A program made the translations under genes and the position numbers. The notes under the pieces were generated by a model. The model was not told where the DNA came from and searched no databases. It saw nothing but the letters and a program-made list of their open reading frames with translations. Of a stretch of DNA of 64,000 nt, positions 43,363-52,022 are shown one piece after another; the first letter of the stretch is position 1; each line of letters opens with the position of its first letter. The stretch lies in assembly GCF_900091455.1 (NCBI RefSeq), contig NZ_LT607412.1, positions 2,728,001 through 2,792,000 of the forward strand, read 5' to 3'. The stretch comes from Micromonospora coriariae. Its GTDB lineage: Bacteria > Actinomycetota > Actinomycetes > Mycobacteriales > Micromonosporaceae.

Positions 43363-43911
43363 GTGACCACGCTGCGGCTGCGACCCGAGGACACGGCCGA
43401 CACCGGCCCGGTGCGTCGGGTGCTGGCTGGCGCGTTCGCCCGGCCCGACGTGGCAACACCACCGGAGGTGAGCCTGGTCGACGAGCTGCGCGGCACCGAC
43501 GCCTGGCTGCCGGAGCTGGCGATGGTCGCCGAGTACGGCGGCGAGGTGGTCGGGTACGCGCTGCTCACCCGGGTGCGGGTGCGACCGGAGCGGGGCAGCG
43601 ACGCGCCCGCTCTCGCGTTCGGCCCGGTGGCGGTCGCTCCGCACCGGCAGCGGCTGGGGCACGGAACGGCGGTGGTACAGGCGGCTCTGGACGCCGCCAC
43701 CGAGCTGGGCGAGCGCCTGGTCGTGGTTCTGGGTGATCCCGCCTTCTACCGCCGGTTCGGCTTCGGCCCCGCCGGCGAGCTGGGCCTGACCAGCCCGTGG
43801 GCCGGTCTCGGGGAGCCGTGGCAGGCGTTGGTGCTGCCGCCGTCCACCAGCGAGGAAGGGCCACCGCCCTCCGGCGAGGTCCTGTTTCCGGTGCCCTGGT
43901 CCCGGGTCTGA
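43363..43911 (+). CDS. GNAT-family N-acetyltransferase
   Basis: This 182-residue protein has the acetyl-CoA-binding signature ALAFGPVAVAPHRQRLGHGTAVVQAALDAA (R/QxxGxG/A site, written here over its length as two adjacent motifs) and VVLGDPAFYRRFGFGPAGEL, the subgroup marker of YhbS-like acetyltransferases. It starts VTTLRLRPEDTADTGPVRRV at GTG 43363. The acceptor is unknown. It is convergent with the ATPase gene. Confidence 0.88.
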   Translation: MTTLRLRPEDTADTGPVRRVLAGAFARPDVATPPEVSLVDELRGTDAWLPELAMVAEYGGEVVGYALLTRVRVRPERGSDAPALAFGPVAVAPHRQRLGHGTAVVQAALDAATELGERLVVVLGDPAFYRRFGFGPAGELGLTSPWAGLGEPWQALVLPPSTSEEGPPPSGEVLFPVPWSRV

Positions 43912-43933
43912 CCGCGCCGGACCACGGTGCCCG

Positions 43934-45175
43934 TCAGGCGGGCTGGGTGCGCAGGTACCGGCCGAAGTGCGGAACGGTAAAGGCCACAGTGCCCCGCTCA
44001 CCGGAGTAGATCAGCCCCTTCTTGATCAGCGCGTCGCGCGCCGGGGAGAGGCTGGCCGGCTTGCGACCGAGGGCACGGGCGATCTCCGCGGTGGGCACCG
44101 CGGCGTCCATGTCGTCCCGGACCGGAGCGCCGGACTCGCCCTCCACCAGGGACAGCGTGGCCATGGCCCGCATGTACTCGCGCTCGGCGGGCGTCGCCCG
44201 CTCGAACCGGGAGCCGAAGAAGCCGACCGCCAGCTCGGCCTCCGCCTCGGGCGCGGCCACCCGGACGTCGGCGGCGGTGATCGGCGAGCGCGGAGCGTGG
44301 TCCCAGGTCGCCTTCCCGTACGCCTGGACGAAGTAGGGGTAGCCGCCGGACTTCTCGTAGAGAAGGTCGAGCGCCTTCTGCTCGTACTCCACCTCCTCGC
44401 GTTCGGCCGGCGCACACAGCGCCTGGTCGGCGGCGATCCGGTCGAGCCGGTCGATGCGCTGGTAACGGAACAGCCGCTCGGAGTACGACTTCGCGGCGCT
44501 GAGCACGGCCGGCAGGTGCGGCAGGCCGGCGCCGACGACGATCAGCGGTGCGCCGAGCTGGGACAGCTCGTGGCAGGCGGCGCAGAGCGCCGACACGTCC
44601 TCCGGGCCGAGGTCCTGCATCTCGTCGATGAAGACGGCGATGCCGGTGCCCACGTCGCTGGCCACGGCGGCGGCGTCAGTGAGCAGCTCGACCAGGTCGA
44701 TCTCGATGTCGCCGGAGTCGGCCCGACCACTCGCCGCGGGTACGTCGATCCCGGGCTGCCACCGGTCGCGCAGTTTCGGGGCGGCCCCGCCCCGACCGGC
44801 CGGGGCGGACCGCTGGGCGAACGCCTTGAGGACTCCGAGGAAGGCGTCGATCCGGTCGGGCGCGCGGTGCCGGGGTGCGAGCTCCCGGACCGCCATGTGC
44901 AGCGCGGCGGCGACCGGGCGGCGCAGGGACTGATCCGGTCGTGCCTCGATCTTGCCGCTGCCCCAGAGCCGGTTGATCGCCTGCGAGCGGAGGGTGTTGA
45001 GCAGGACGGTCTTGCCGACCCCGCGCAGGCCGGTGAGCATCAGGCTGCGTTCGGGGCGACCTCGGGCGATGCGCTCCAGCACGATGTCGAAGACGTCCAG
45101 CTCCCGCCCCCGCCCGGCGAGTTCGGGCGGGCGCTGACCGGCGCCCGGTGCGTACGGGTTGCGGACCGGATCCAC
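43934..45175 (-). CDS. P-loop ATPase (AAA/Orc1-Cdc6-like STAND) with winged-helix end
   Basis: This 413-residue protein starts at GTG 45175 (VDPVRNPYAPGAGQRPPELA), nine nt after a GATACT -10 box. RGRELDVFDIVLERIARG precedes the Walker A motif LTGLRGVGKTVLLNTL (~residue 45), and Walker B is GIAVFIDEMQDLGPEDV. GAPLIVVGAGLPHLPAVLSA is the sensor-1-like strand. The C-terminus (IARALGRKPASLSPARDALI, KKGLIYSGERGTVAFTVPHF) is a winged helix that could bind DNA. The overall design resembles archaeal-type DEAD/AAA ATPases and Orc1/Cdc6-like proteins of unknown job in actinobacteria. Single gene with a very strong terminator at 45258-45299 just before it. Confidence 0.85.
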   Translation of the reverse strand: MDPVRNPYAPGAGQRPPELAGRGRELDVFDIVLERIARGRPERSLMLTGLRGVGKTVLLNTLRSQAINRLWGSGKIEARPDQSLRRPVAAALHMAVRELAPRHRAPDRIDAFLGVLKAFAQRSAPAGRGGAAPKLRDRWQPGIDVPAASGRADSGDIEIDLVELLTDAAAVASDVGTGIAVFIDEMQDLGPEDVSALCAACHELSQLGAPLIVVGAGLPHLPAVLSAAKSYSERLFRYQRIDRLDRIAADQALCAPAEREEVEYEQKALDLLYEKSGGYPYFVQAYGKATWDHAPRSPITAADVRVAAPEAEAELAVGFFGSRFERATPAEREYMRAMATLSLVEGESGAPVRDDMDAAVPTAEIARALGRKPASLSPARDALIKKGLIYSGERGTVAFTVPHFGRYLRTQPA

Positions 45176-45184
45176 GCATCGCAC

Positions 45185-45190
45185 AGTATC
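45185..45190 (-). promoter_or_regulatory. -10 box of the ATPase gene
   Basis: GATACT on the minus strand, nine nt before GTG 45175. A short dyad CTAG-N8-CTAG lies just upstream (45199-45214). Confidence 0.45.
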
Positions 45191-45257
45191 GGGCCCTCTA
45201 GCTGAGGGGCTAGATATGGATAGATGGGCCTACCGGCGTGTCGGGGCCGTCGACAAC

Positions 45258-45299
45258 AAACTAGGGCTGTCTAGCGTGGACGCTAGACAGCCCTAGTTT
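45258..45299 (-). terminator. 20-bp perfect-stem terminator
   Basis: AAACTAGGGCTGTCTAGCGT (45258-45277) and its exact complement (45280-45299) with GG between. Read on the minus strand it follows the stop of the membrane protein gene (45310) by 11 nt and continues into tttgttg. On the plus strand it also ends in TTTT. It is much stronger and less G/C-rich than other hairpins in the window. Confidence 0.85.
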
Positions 45300-45309
45300 T
45301 GCCTACCGG

Positions 45310-46089
45310 CTACCGCTTCTTCAGGCAGAGCACGTAGTCGAACAGGTCGACCGAGTTGTCGTGTACGTAGTTCGCGGTGGCCTGCGGCGCGAGCGTCTCG
45401 CACCGGTTCCCGTCGCTCGTTGCCGGAATCCGCAGCAGCACCTGGTAGGTGTTGGGGCCGCACGGCACCTTGCGCAACTCCGCGTCGTCCTCGGTGCCGT
45501 CGTTGACCACGCAGTCACCCTTGGCGAACTCGTCCTCGCTCGGGCTGGGCGCGGCCGAGGTCGGCGCGTCGCTGGGCAGGACGGGCGGCACGGCCGGCGC
45601 GGTCACCGACGGCGCGGGCGCCGCGTTGCTGTCGGCGTCCACGGCCCTCCAGACCGCCCAACCCGCCAGGCCGAGGCACGGGCAGAGCAGGAGCAGCACC
45701 ACCAGCGCGATGATCAGGGCGACCTTCCGGCCGGTCTTGTTCGCCGGTGGAGCGGGCGGCATCCAGTACCCGCCGGGTGCCGGCGGGCCCCACGGCCCGC
45801 CCGGCTGCGCAGGCATTGGACCGGCCGGCGGGAACGGACCGGGCGGCGGCGGGTAACCGGCTCCGGAACTGGGCGGCGGGTAGCCGGCCCCGGGGGCCGG
45901 CGGCGGGTAACCCGGGCCCGAGGTCGGCGGCGGACCCCACATGGGCGCGGTGGGCGGCTCCGCGCCGGCCGGCGGTGGGCCCCACTGCTGCCGGGTCGGG
46001 TCGTCCGACGGCGGGCCGTCGGCGCCGGTCGCCGGGCGCTGGTACGGGTCGTCCGGCTGCCCGGCACCCGGTGGTCCGTAGGTTGTCAT
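45310..46089 (-). CDS. Pro-rich membrane-anchored protein, LppU-like C-terminal domain
   Basis: This 259-residue protein opens MTTYGPPGAGQPDDPYQRPA with ~115 Pro/Gly-rich residues, one membrane helix (KVALIIALVVLLLLCPCLGL, AGWAV), a Pro/Ala/Ser linker and an extracytoplasmic domain with cysteines (FAKGDCVVNDGTEDDAELRK, VPCGPNTYQVLLRI, CETLAPQATANYVHDNSVDL, FDYVLCLKKR). The end domain resembles the LppU/SCO3897 family of actinobacteria, whose role is unknown. It is a paralog of the next gene upstream, 22 nt apart on the same strand. The call of family is by similarity of pattern only. Confidence 0.75.
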   Translation of the reverse strand: MTTYGPPGAGQPDDPYQRPATGADGPPSDDPTRQQWGPPPAGAEPPTAPMWGPPPTSGPGYPPPAPGAGYPPPSSGAGYPPPPGPFPPAGPMPAQPGGPWGPPAPGGYWMPPAPPANKTGRKVALIIALVVLLLLCPCLGLAGWAVWRAVDADSNAAPAPSVTAPAVPPVLPSDAPTSAAPSPSEDEFAKGDCVVNDGTEDDAELRKVPCGPNTYQVLLRIPATSDGNRCETLAPQATANYVHDNSVDLFDYVLCLKKR

Positions 46090-46111
46090 GTCATCCCCAG
46101 GGTGGCTGGCG

Positions 46112-46942
46112 TCAGCGCTGCTTCAGGCAGAGGACGAAGTCGAGGGTGTCCAGCTCGCTGTCGAAGAAGTACCAGTTGGTGTAGCCCTCGACCTTGGCGC
46201 ACTTGGCCTCGGCGTCCCGCTCACCGCTGGTCGCGCCGTCGATCCGGCGCAGCACCTCGTACGACTTCGGGGCGCAGCCGCTGATCAGCAGCTTGGGCTT
46301 GCCGCCGGCCGCACCCTCGTTGCGGACGCACTGGCCCACCTTCACGAACCGCGGGTCGGCCGACGACTCGGGCGCTGCGGCGCTCGGTGCCGGCCCGGCC
46401 GGGTCGACCGCGTCCGCGCTGGGCTCTTCGGCGATGGCCGAGCCGGTCGGCGCGGTCACCGGGGCGGGATCGTCCGGACCGCTGAGGAACCAGAACGCCC
46501 CGCCACCGGCCACCACCAGCAGCAGCACGACGGCCAGCACCGCGATCAGCGGACCTCGACCACGCCCACCCGGAGCCGGCGCGGGGTCTCCGCCGTACGG
46601 ACCGTCGTCGGGCCGGTACGACTCCCCACCGCCGTACGCCGGGACCGGCCGGTACGACCCGCCACCGTAGGTGCTTCCCGACTCGCCGTAGCGCGTCTCA
46701 GGCCCGCCGCCGTAGGGCGCCGCGACCGCGCCGCCGTAGGGCGCGTCGTCGTAGGGCCCGGGTCGCCCCTGGTGCGGCGACGGGTACGACTGCACCACCG
46801 GCGGGTAGGGCTCGTGCGAGGGCGGGTAGGGCTGTTGGGCCGGTGGGTAGGGCTGCTGGGGTGGCCGTCCGGGCGTCTCGTCGGGTCGTTGCCCACGCCA
46901 CGGTCCCGGGACGCCGCCACCCGGTGGTCCGTAGTTCGTCAT
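46112..46942 (-). CDS. Pro/Tyr-rich membrane-anchored protein, paralog of its neighbour
   Basis: This 276-residue protein starts at ATG 46942 (MTNYGPPGGGVPGPWRGQRP), five nt after aggaggg. The cytoplasmic half is rich in QPYPP repeats and YGGG segments, followed by one membrane helix (PLIAVLAVVLLLVVAGGGAF, WFL), a linker and an external domain (FVKVGQCVRNEGAAGGKPKL, LISGCAPKSYEVLRRIDGAT, AKCAKVEGYTNWYFFDSELD, TLDFVLCLKQR). The last 120 residues clearly match the next gene (same cysteines, same LCLK[KQ]R end), so the pair arose by tandem duplication. Function unknown. Confidence 0.75.
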   Translation of the reverse strand: MTNYGPPGGGVPGPWRGQRPDETPGRPPQQPYPPAQQPYPPSHEPYPPVVQSYPSPHQGRPGPYDDAPYGGAVAAPYGGGPETRYGESGSTYGGGSYRPVPAYGGGESYRPDDGPYGGDPAPAPGGRGRGPLIAVLAVVLLLVVAGGGAFWFLSGPDDPAPVTAPTGSAIAEEPSADAVDPAGPAPSAAAPESSADPRFVKVGQCVRNEGAAGGKPKLLISGCAPKSYEVLRRIDGATSGERDAEAKCAKVEGYTNWYFFDSELDTLDFVLCLKQR

Positions 46943-47005
46943 GCCGCCCTCCTGCACAAGTGAGAGGCCGGCCACCAATGCGCGACGCCGACTCCGTGGT
47001 CACCG

Positions 47006-47011
47006 TAGCGT
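47006..47011 (+). promoter_or_regulatory. -10 box for leaderless EamA gene
   Basis: TAGCGT, nine nt before the ATG at 47021, with no ribosome binding site. Confidence 0.45.
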
Positions 47012-47020
47012 GGTCCACCG

Positions 47021-48025
47021 ATGAGCTCACCTCCACCGAGTGCCGCCGCCCTGGCCAACCGCCGCGCCGGCACCGCGCCGACCTTGATCTGGACCGCGTT
47101 GATCGTGGTCTACCTGCTCTGGGGCTCCACCTATCTGGGCATCCGGATCGCCGTGGAGACGCTGCCACCGTTGACGTCGGCCGCCCTGCGGTTCGTCGTC
47201 GCCGGTGCGGTGCTGGCGGTGGTGTTGCGCCTGCGCCGGGGGCCGGGCGCGTTGCGGGTGGAGCGCCGACAGCTCGCCTCCGCCGCGCTGATCGGGGCGC
47301 TCCTGCTCGCCGGCGGCAACGGGCTGGTGGTGCTCGCCGAGTCCGGGCCGCCCGGAGTGGCGTTGCCGTCCGGGATCGCCGCGCTGCTGGTGGCGACCGT
47401 GCCGCTGCTCGTGGTGCTGCTGCGCTCCGCCGCCGGGGACCGACCCCCCGTCTGGACGTTCGCCGGGGTCACCCTCGGCTTCGTCGGTCTGGTCCTGCTG
47501 GTGCTGCCGGCCGGCGGTTCGGATGCCGTGCCGCTGGTCGGGGCGTTGACCGTAGTCGCCGGGGCCGTCTCCTGGTCGGTCGGATCGTTCCTGTCCGGAA
47601 AGATCCGGATGCCCGCCGACCCGTTCGTCGCCACGGTGTACGAGATGGTGGCCGGCGCGCTGGTGCTGGCCGTCGTCGCCGTCGGGCGGGGCGAGCTGCG
47701 CGACTTCCACCCGGCCGAGGTCAGCACCCGCTCCTGGCTGGCGTTGGGCTATCTCATGGTGGCCGGCTCGCTGGTGGCCTTCACCGCGTACGTCTGGTTG
47801 CTGCACAACGCGCCGATCTCGCTGGTCTCGACGTACGCCTACGTCAACCCGGCGGTCGCGGTGGCGCTCGGCGCGTTGCTGGTGGCCGAGCCGGTCACCC
47901 CGCAGGTGCTGCTCGGCGGAGCGGTGATCGTGGCCGGGGTGGCCCTGGTGGTGACCATGGAACGTCCCCGCCGGCCGAACACGGGATCGCGGTCCGGGAC
48001 CGCGCGCGAGGGCGACCGGCGGTAG
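47021..48025 (+). CDS. EamA-family (DMT) transporter
   Basis: This 334-residue protein has ten membrane helices in two EamA repeats: WTALIVVYLLWGSTYLGIRI, PPLTSAALRFVVAGAVLAVV and the second-half segments GALTVVAGAVSWSVGSFLSG, ALGYLMVAGSLVAFTAYVWL, ISLVSTYAYVNPAVAVALGA. YLLWGSTYLGIRIAVET and ..TYAYVNPAVAVALG are characteristic of drug/metabolite exporters like YedA/RhaT relatives. The substrate is unknown. The prepilin peptidase-like gene follows after 10 nt with its own -10. Confidence 0.92.
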   Translation: MSSPPPSAAALANRRAGTAPTLIWTALIVVYLLWGSTYLGIRIAVETLPPLTSAALRFVVAGAVLAVVLRLRRGPGALRVERRQLASAALIGALLLAGGNGLVVLAESGPPGVALPSGIAALLVATVPLLVVLLRSAAGDRPPVWTFAGVTLGFVGLVLLVLPAGGSDAVPLVGALTVVAGAVSWSVGSFLSGKIRMPADPFVATVYEMVAGALVLAVVAVGRGELRDFHPAEVSTRSWLALGYLMVAGSLVAFTAYVWLLHNAPISLVSTYAYVNPAVAVALGALLVAEPVTPQVLLGGAVIVAGVALVVTMERPRRPNTGSRSGTAREGDRR

Positions 48026-48035
48026 CCTCCGGCGC

Positions 48036-48683
48036 ATGTCGGCCGTTGCGCTGGTGCCGGTGGCGTCGCTCGGCGTGCTGGTCGGCCTCGCCGTTCCTGC
48101 GCTGGCCGGACGCTTCACCCCTTCGCCGGGGCACCCCCCGAGGCCGTCCCGGCCCTGCCGGTGGGTGTGGCTGAGCCCGGCGGTGACGGGCGTGGTGTTC
48201 GTCGGGCTCGCCGTGGCACTGCGTGCCGACCCGGCGCTGCCGGTCTTCCTCGCGGTGGCGTCGGTGGGGCTGGTGCTGGCCGTGGTCGACCTGGCCTGCC
48301 TGCGCTTGCCTGATTCGCTGGTCCTGGCCACGGCGCTGCTCGCTCTGGGCGGCCTCTCCGGCGCGGCGCTGCTCGCCGACGATCCCGGACGGCTGCTCGG
48401 CGCGCTGGCCGGAGCGGCGGTCGCCGGCGCGGCGCACGTGCTGCTGGCCCTGCTGCCCGGCTCCCGGTTGGGCTTCGGGGACGTGAAGCTCGCCGCGGTC
48501 CTCGGCCTGCCGCTCGGCTGGCTGGGTCGGGACGCCCTGCTGGCCGGGTTGCTCCTGCCGCACCTGCTGCACGGCGGCCTGGTGCTCGGCCTGCTCGCCG
48601 CGCGGCGGGTACGCCGGGACACCCTGCTGCCCCTCGGCCCGGCGCTGCTCGCGGGCGCCTGGCTCGCCGTGCTCCTCGCCTGA
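48036..48683 (+). CDS. A24-family prepilin peptidase-like protein
   Basis: This 215-residue membrane protein carries both aspartates of type IV prepilin peptidases: VLAVVDLACLRLPDSLVLAT (VDxxxxRLPD) and LLPGSRLGFGDVKLAAVLGL (GFGDVKL). It has six or so membrane helices but no N-terminal zinc/methylase domain, as in actinobacterial TadV/FppA-type enzymes. It probably cleaves the leaders of Flp/pilin-like proteins, but no pilus genes are in the window. TAGCCT (48023-48028), seven nt before the ATG at 48036, is a likely leaderless -10. Confidence 0.85.
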   Translation: MSAVALVPVASLGVLVGLAVPALAGRFTPSPGHPPRPSRPCRWVWLSPAVTGVVFVGLAVALRADPALPVFLAVASVGLVLAVVDLACLRLPDSLVLATALLALGGLSGAALLADDPGRLLGALAGAAVAGAAHVLLALLPGSRLGFGDVKLAAVLGLPLGWLGRDALLAGLLLPHLLHGGLVLGLLAARRVRRDTLLPLGPALLAGAWLAVLLA

Positions 48684-48769
48684 CCGCCCCTCCCTTGAGC
48701 GGCGCGCCTCAGAGCAGGCCACTGGTCCGGTCGGGGCGGGCCGCAGGCCGCCGCGACGGGAGCGGGATC

Positions 48770-51700
48770 TCAAATGAGGCGGAGCTGGCGGTCCTTCGGC
48801 CGGCGCGGCTCGGCCTCGCCGAACCGTTCGAACAGCCCCGGATCGATCGCGCCGAGGAATGGCGACGGCGCACAGTCGCGCTCGACGCCGTGGCGGACAC
48901 GGCGTGCGGCGTGCGTGACGTACAGCCGATCCTGCGCGCGGGTCAGGCCGACGAAGAAGAGCCGTCGCTCCTCGGCGACCGCATCCTCGTCGGGTGTCGA
49001 GCCCGGCCAGCGCAGCGGTAGCAACCCGTCCTCCGCGCCGACCAGGAAGACCACCGGGAACTCGAGGCCCTTCGCGGCGTGCAGCGTCAGCAGGGTGACC
49101 GCCTCCGCCCGCGGGTCGAGCGCGTCCACCTCGGCTCCGGTGGCCAGCTGCGACAGGAACGTCTCCAGGTCGTCGCCGCAGCGTCGGGCCAGCGGGGTCA
49201 GCAGATCCACCGCAGAGCGGACGTCCTCGGGACGGCCCACGCCGGCACCGTCCAGGGTCGGCACGGCGAAGCGCTCCGCGACGACCTGGCCGGCCAGCCG
49301 CACCCGGGCGGCCAGCGAGCCGGCCAACCCGTCGGCGTGCCGCAGCTCGCGGGCGATGGCCGCCACTCCGGGCCGGTCCCGCAGCCGGTCGTGTGAGCGT
49401 TTCTGCACCGGAATGTTGGCCCGGGCCAGGGCGTCCACGATCGGCGCGGCCTGCGCGTCGGTGCGGTAGAGCACTGCGATGTCGGAGAACGACAGCGTGG
49501 TGGACCGCCCGTCGATCCGACCCGAGTCGAGCGACCGGTGGGACAGCCCGCCGACCAGTTCGTCCACCGTACGGACCACGAAGTCGGCCTCCTCGGCGAC
49601 GGACGCCGCAGGATAGCGGCCGACCAGCGGCGCCTCCGGATCGAGCCGGGCCGGGTCCAGCCGTCGGCCCCGAACCAGCGAGGACGGCGCGATGGCCTGC
49701 ACGGCGGCGGCCAGGATAGGAGCCGAGGAGCGGTAGTTGCGGTTGAGCCGGACCAGCCGGGCGTCGGTGAAGTCCTCGGAGAAGCGCAGGAAGTAGCCGA
49801 CGTCGGCACCCCGGAACGAGTAGATCGCCTGGTCCGGGTCGCCGATCGCGCAGAGGTTGCCGTCGGCCGGGCTGAGCAACCGCAGCAGCTCGTACTGCAC
49901 CGCGTCGACGTCCTGGTACTCGTCGACGAAGATCCACCGCCAGCGGTCCCGGTACCGCCCGACCAGCTCCCGGTCAGCCCGCAGCAGCTCCACCGGCAGG
50001 CTCACCAGCTCGTCCAGGTCAACCAGATCCTGCTTGCGCAGCAACGCGGTGTAGCCGGACGGGTCGTCGCCGGCCTCCGACCGGGCCGCCGCCCGCTCGG
50101 CGTCGTCGGCGATCCGGAAGTTCACCGGCAGGCCCGCCGCGTCGGCATTCTCCCGCAGGATGCTCAGCCCGAGCGCGTGGAAGGTGCCCACTGTGACGTC
50201 CTCGGCGACCGGGCCGAGCAGGCCGTCGAGGCGGTGCCGCAGCTCCTCGGCGGCCCTGCGGGTGAACGTGATGGCAAGGCAGTGCTCGGGGAAGACGTTC
50301 AGCTCCGCGCAGAGGTACGCGATCCGGTGCGTCAGCGTCCGGGTCTTGCCGGTGCCCGGGCCGGCCACGATCAGCAGCGGGCCGCCGGGCGCGGACGCGG
50401 CCACCCGCTGCATCGCGTCCAACCGGTCCAGCAGGCCGGTGCCGACCTCCTCCATGCCCGCGAGCATCGGCTCGAACGGCTCGTGCGGTGACGGCGGCGA
50501 TGCGATCGGTGGGGCGGGTGGCGGGGCCACCTTGCGCTTCGGTTCCGGCTTCGCCGCCGCCGGGCGCCTGGCTGCCGCCCGGGCTGCCGGCTCCGCGGGC
50601 TTCCGCTGCGCCGGCAGCGGTACGTCGAACAGCGTCTCCTGCGCCGTGCCGGCGCTGCCGCCCAGCTCCGCCGGGTCGAAGAGGGTGATCACGCCGTACT
50701 CGCCGTCGTAGCCCGGCACCCGGCGCACGTCGCCGCGCCGCAGCCGCCCGATGCCCTCGGCGAGCAGCTCGCCGCCTGCCTGCGCGATGTCGGTCAGCGG
50801 CGTCGTGGTCAGGATCTCCAGCTCGGGGCCGAGCGCGGCGAGCAGTTCGTTGAGCCGCCCCTCGACCTTCTTCGACCGGGCGCCCACCCTGTTGATCTCA
50901 CCGAGAATCTCGGCCAGCGGCACCAGGTGGGTGACCTCCCGGGCGTGCGCCGGCCGGTGCCCCTCCGCTCGGTCAGCCAGCTCCTCGATGCGGCTGAGCA
51001 CGCCCACGGTGAGCGGCTTGCCGCACTCGGGGCAGCGTCCGTCCGCGGCCCGGGTCCGCTCGGGGGACCAGTTGATCCCGCACAGCCGGTGCCCGTCCGC
51101 GTGGTACTTGCCCTCCTCGGGGAAGAACTCGATGGTGCCGGCCAGGCCATCGCCGGTCCGCAGGGCCTCCCGGACGGCGAAGTAGTTCCGCTCGGCGGTC
51201 AGCACGGTCGCCTCCCGGCCCAGCGCCGGCGGGGAGTGTGCGTCCGAGTTGGAGACCAGTTGGTAGCGGTCCAGGCTGCCGACCCGCCAGTTCATCGCCG
51301 GGTCGGAGGAGAGGCCCGTCTCCACGGCGAAGATGTGCTCGGCCAGGTCGGCGTAGCAGTCGGCGATCGCGTCGAAGCCGGATTTCGAGCCCAGCGCGGA
51401 GAACCACGGCGTCCAGATGTGCGCCGGAATCAGGTATCCGTCCGGGCTCGCCTCCAGGGTGATCTCCAGCAGGTCGCGGGAGTCCAGGCCGAGGATCGGC
51501 CGGCCGTCGGAGCCGAGGTTGCCGATCCGGCCGAGCGCGGCGTTGAACCGGGCCACCGCGTCCAGGTCGGGCAGGTAGATCAGGTGGTGCACCTTGCGGG
51601 TCCGGTCGTCCCGCTTGTAGATGGTGGAGATCTCCACGCTCAGCATGAACCGGACCGGATCCGTCTCCGCCGTGCCGGCGAGTCTGGGCGGCAGCCGGCG

Positions 51701-51976
51701 GGCGATGTCCCGCTCCGCCTCCGGGTCGAGCCGGTAGAGCCCCGGTTCGGCCGGGCGCAGCGTGTCCCGGAGGTGGTCGTACCAGGCGGGGTGGGTGAAG
51801 TCACCGGTGCCGAGCAGGGCGATGCCCTTGCGCCGGGCCCACCAGGCGAGGTTCGGCAGGGTGAGGTCGCGGCTGCACGCGCGCGAGTACTTCGAGTGGA
51901 TGTGCAGGTCCGCGACGAATGGCGGGAGGCCACCGGGGGGTACGGCGCTGAACGGGGGCACGCCGCATCCTGTCAC
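48770..51976 (-). CDS. PHP/EndoQ-like endonuclease fused to a UvrD-family helicase
   Basis: This 1068-residue fusion begins with a PHP phosphoesterase (FVADLHIHSKYSRACSRDLT, GTGDFTHPAWYDHLRDTLRP, VSNSDAHSPPALGREATVL) that ends in a zinc ribbon (CGINWSPERTR, DGRCPECGKPLTVGVLSRIE, ~302-325). This is the COG1379 arrangement of EndoQ, which nicks DNA 5' of deaminated bases. After an Ala/Pro/Lys linker (~455-510) comes a UvrD/PcrA-type helicase: LLIVAGPGTGKTRTLTHRIA (~537), FVDEYQDVDAVQYELL, IGDPDQAIYSFRGADVGYFL, LLTLHAAKGLEFPVVFLVGA, FVGLTRAQDRLYVT. Both parts look intact. Suggested role: cut beside uracil or hypoxanthine and unwind. GTG 51976 is used; GTG 51961, five nt after a CAGGAT, is an alternative. 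Confidence 0.88.
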   Translation of the reverse strand: MTGCGVPPFSAVPPGGLPPFVADLHIHSKYSRACSRDLTLPNLAWWARRKGIALLGTGDFTHPAWYDHLRDTLRPAEPGLYRLDPEAERDIARRLPPRLAGTAETDPVRFMLSVEISTIYKRDDRTRKVHHLIYLPDLDAVARFNAALGRIGNLGSDGRPILGLDSRDLLEITLEASPDGYLIPAHIWTPWFSALGSKSGFDAIADCYADLAEHIFAVETGLSSDPAMNWRVGSLDRYQLVSNSDAHSPPALGREATVLTAERNYFAVREALRTGDGLAGTIEFFPEEGKYHADGHRLCGINWSPERTRAADGRCPECGKPLTVGVLSRIEELADRAEGHRPAHAREVTHLVPLAEILGEINRVGARSKKVEGRLNELLAALGPELEILTTTPLTDIAQAGGELLAEGIGRLRRGDVRRVPGYDGEYGVITLFDPAELGGSAGTAQETLFDVPLPAQRKPAEPAARAAARRPAAAKPEPKRKVAPPPAPPIASPPSPHEPFEPMLAGMEEVGTGLLDRLDAMQRVAASAPGGPLLIVAGPGTGKTRTLTHRIAYLCAELNVFPEHCLAITFTRRAAEELRHRLDGLLGPVAEDVTVGTFHALGLSILRENADAAGLPVNFRIADDAERAAARSEAGDDPSGYTALLRKQDLVDLDELVSLPVELLRADRELVGRYRDRWRWIFVDEYQDVDAVQYELLRLLSPADGNLCAIGDPDQAIYSFRGADVGYFLRFSEDFTDARLVRLNRNYRSSAPILAAAVQAIAPSSLVRGRRLDPARLDPEAPLVGRYPAASVAEEADFVVRTVDELVGGLSHRSLDSGRIDGRSTTLSFSDIAVLYRTDAQAAPIVDALARANIPVQKRSHDRLRDRPGVAAIARELRHADGLAGSLAARVRLAGQVVAERFAVPTLDGAGVGRPEDVRSAVDLLTPLARRCGDDLETFLSQLATGAEVDALDPRAEAVTLLTLHAAKGLEFPVVFLVGAEDGLLPLRWPGSTPDEDAVAEERRLFFVGLTRAQDRLYVTHAARRVRHGVERDCAPSPFLGAIDPGLFERFGEAEPRRPKDRQLRLI

Positions 51977-52022
51977 GCCCGCCGCGCCGGCCGCCGGCCG
52001 CCACGCGCGGACGTGACGTCCG

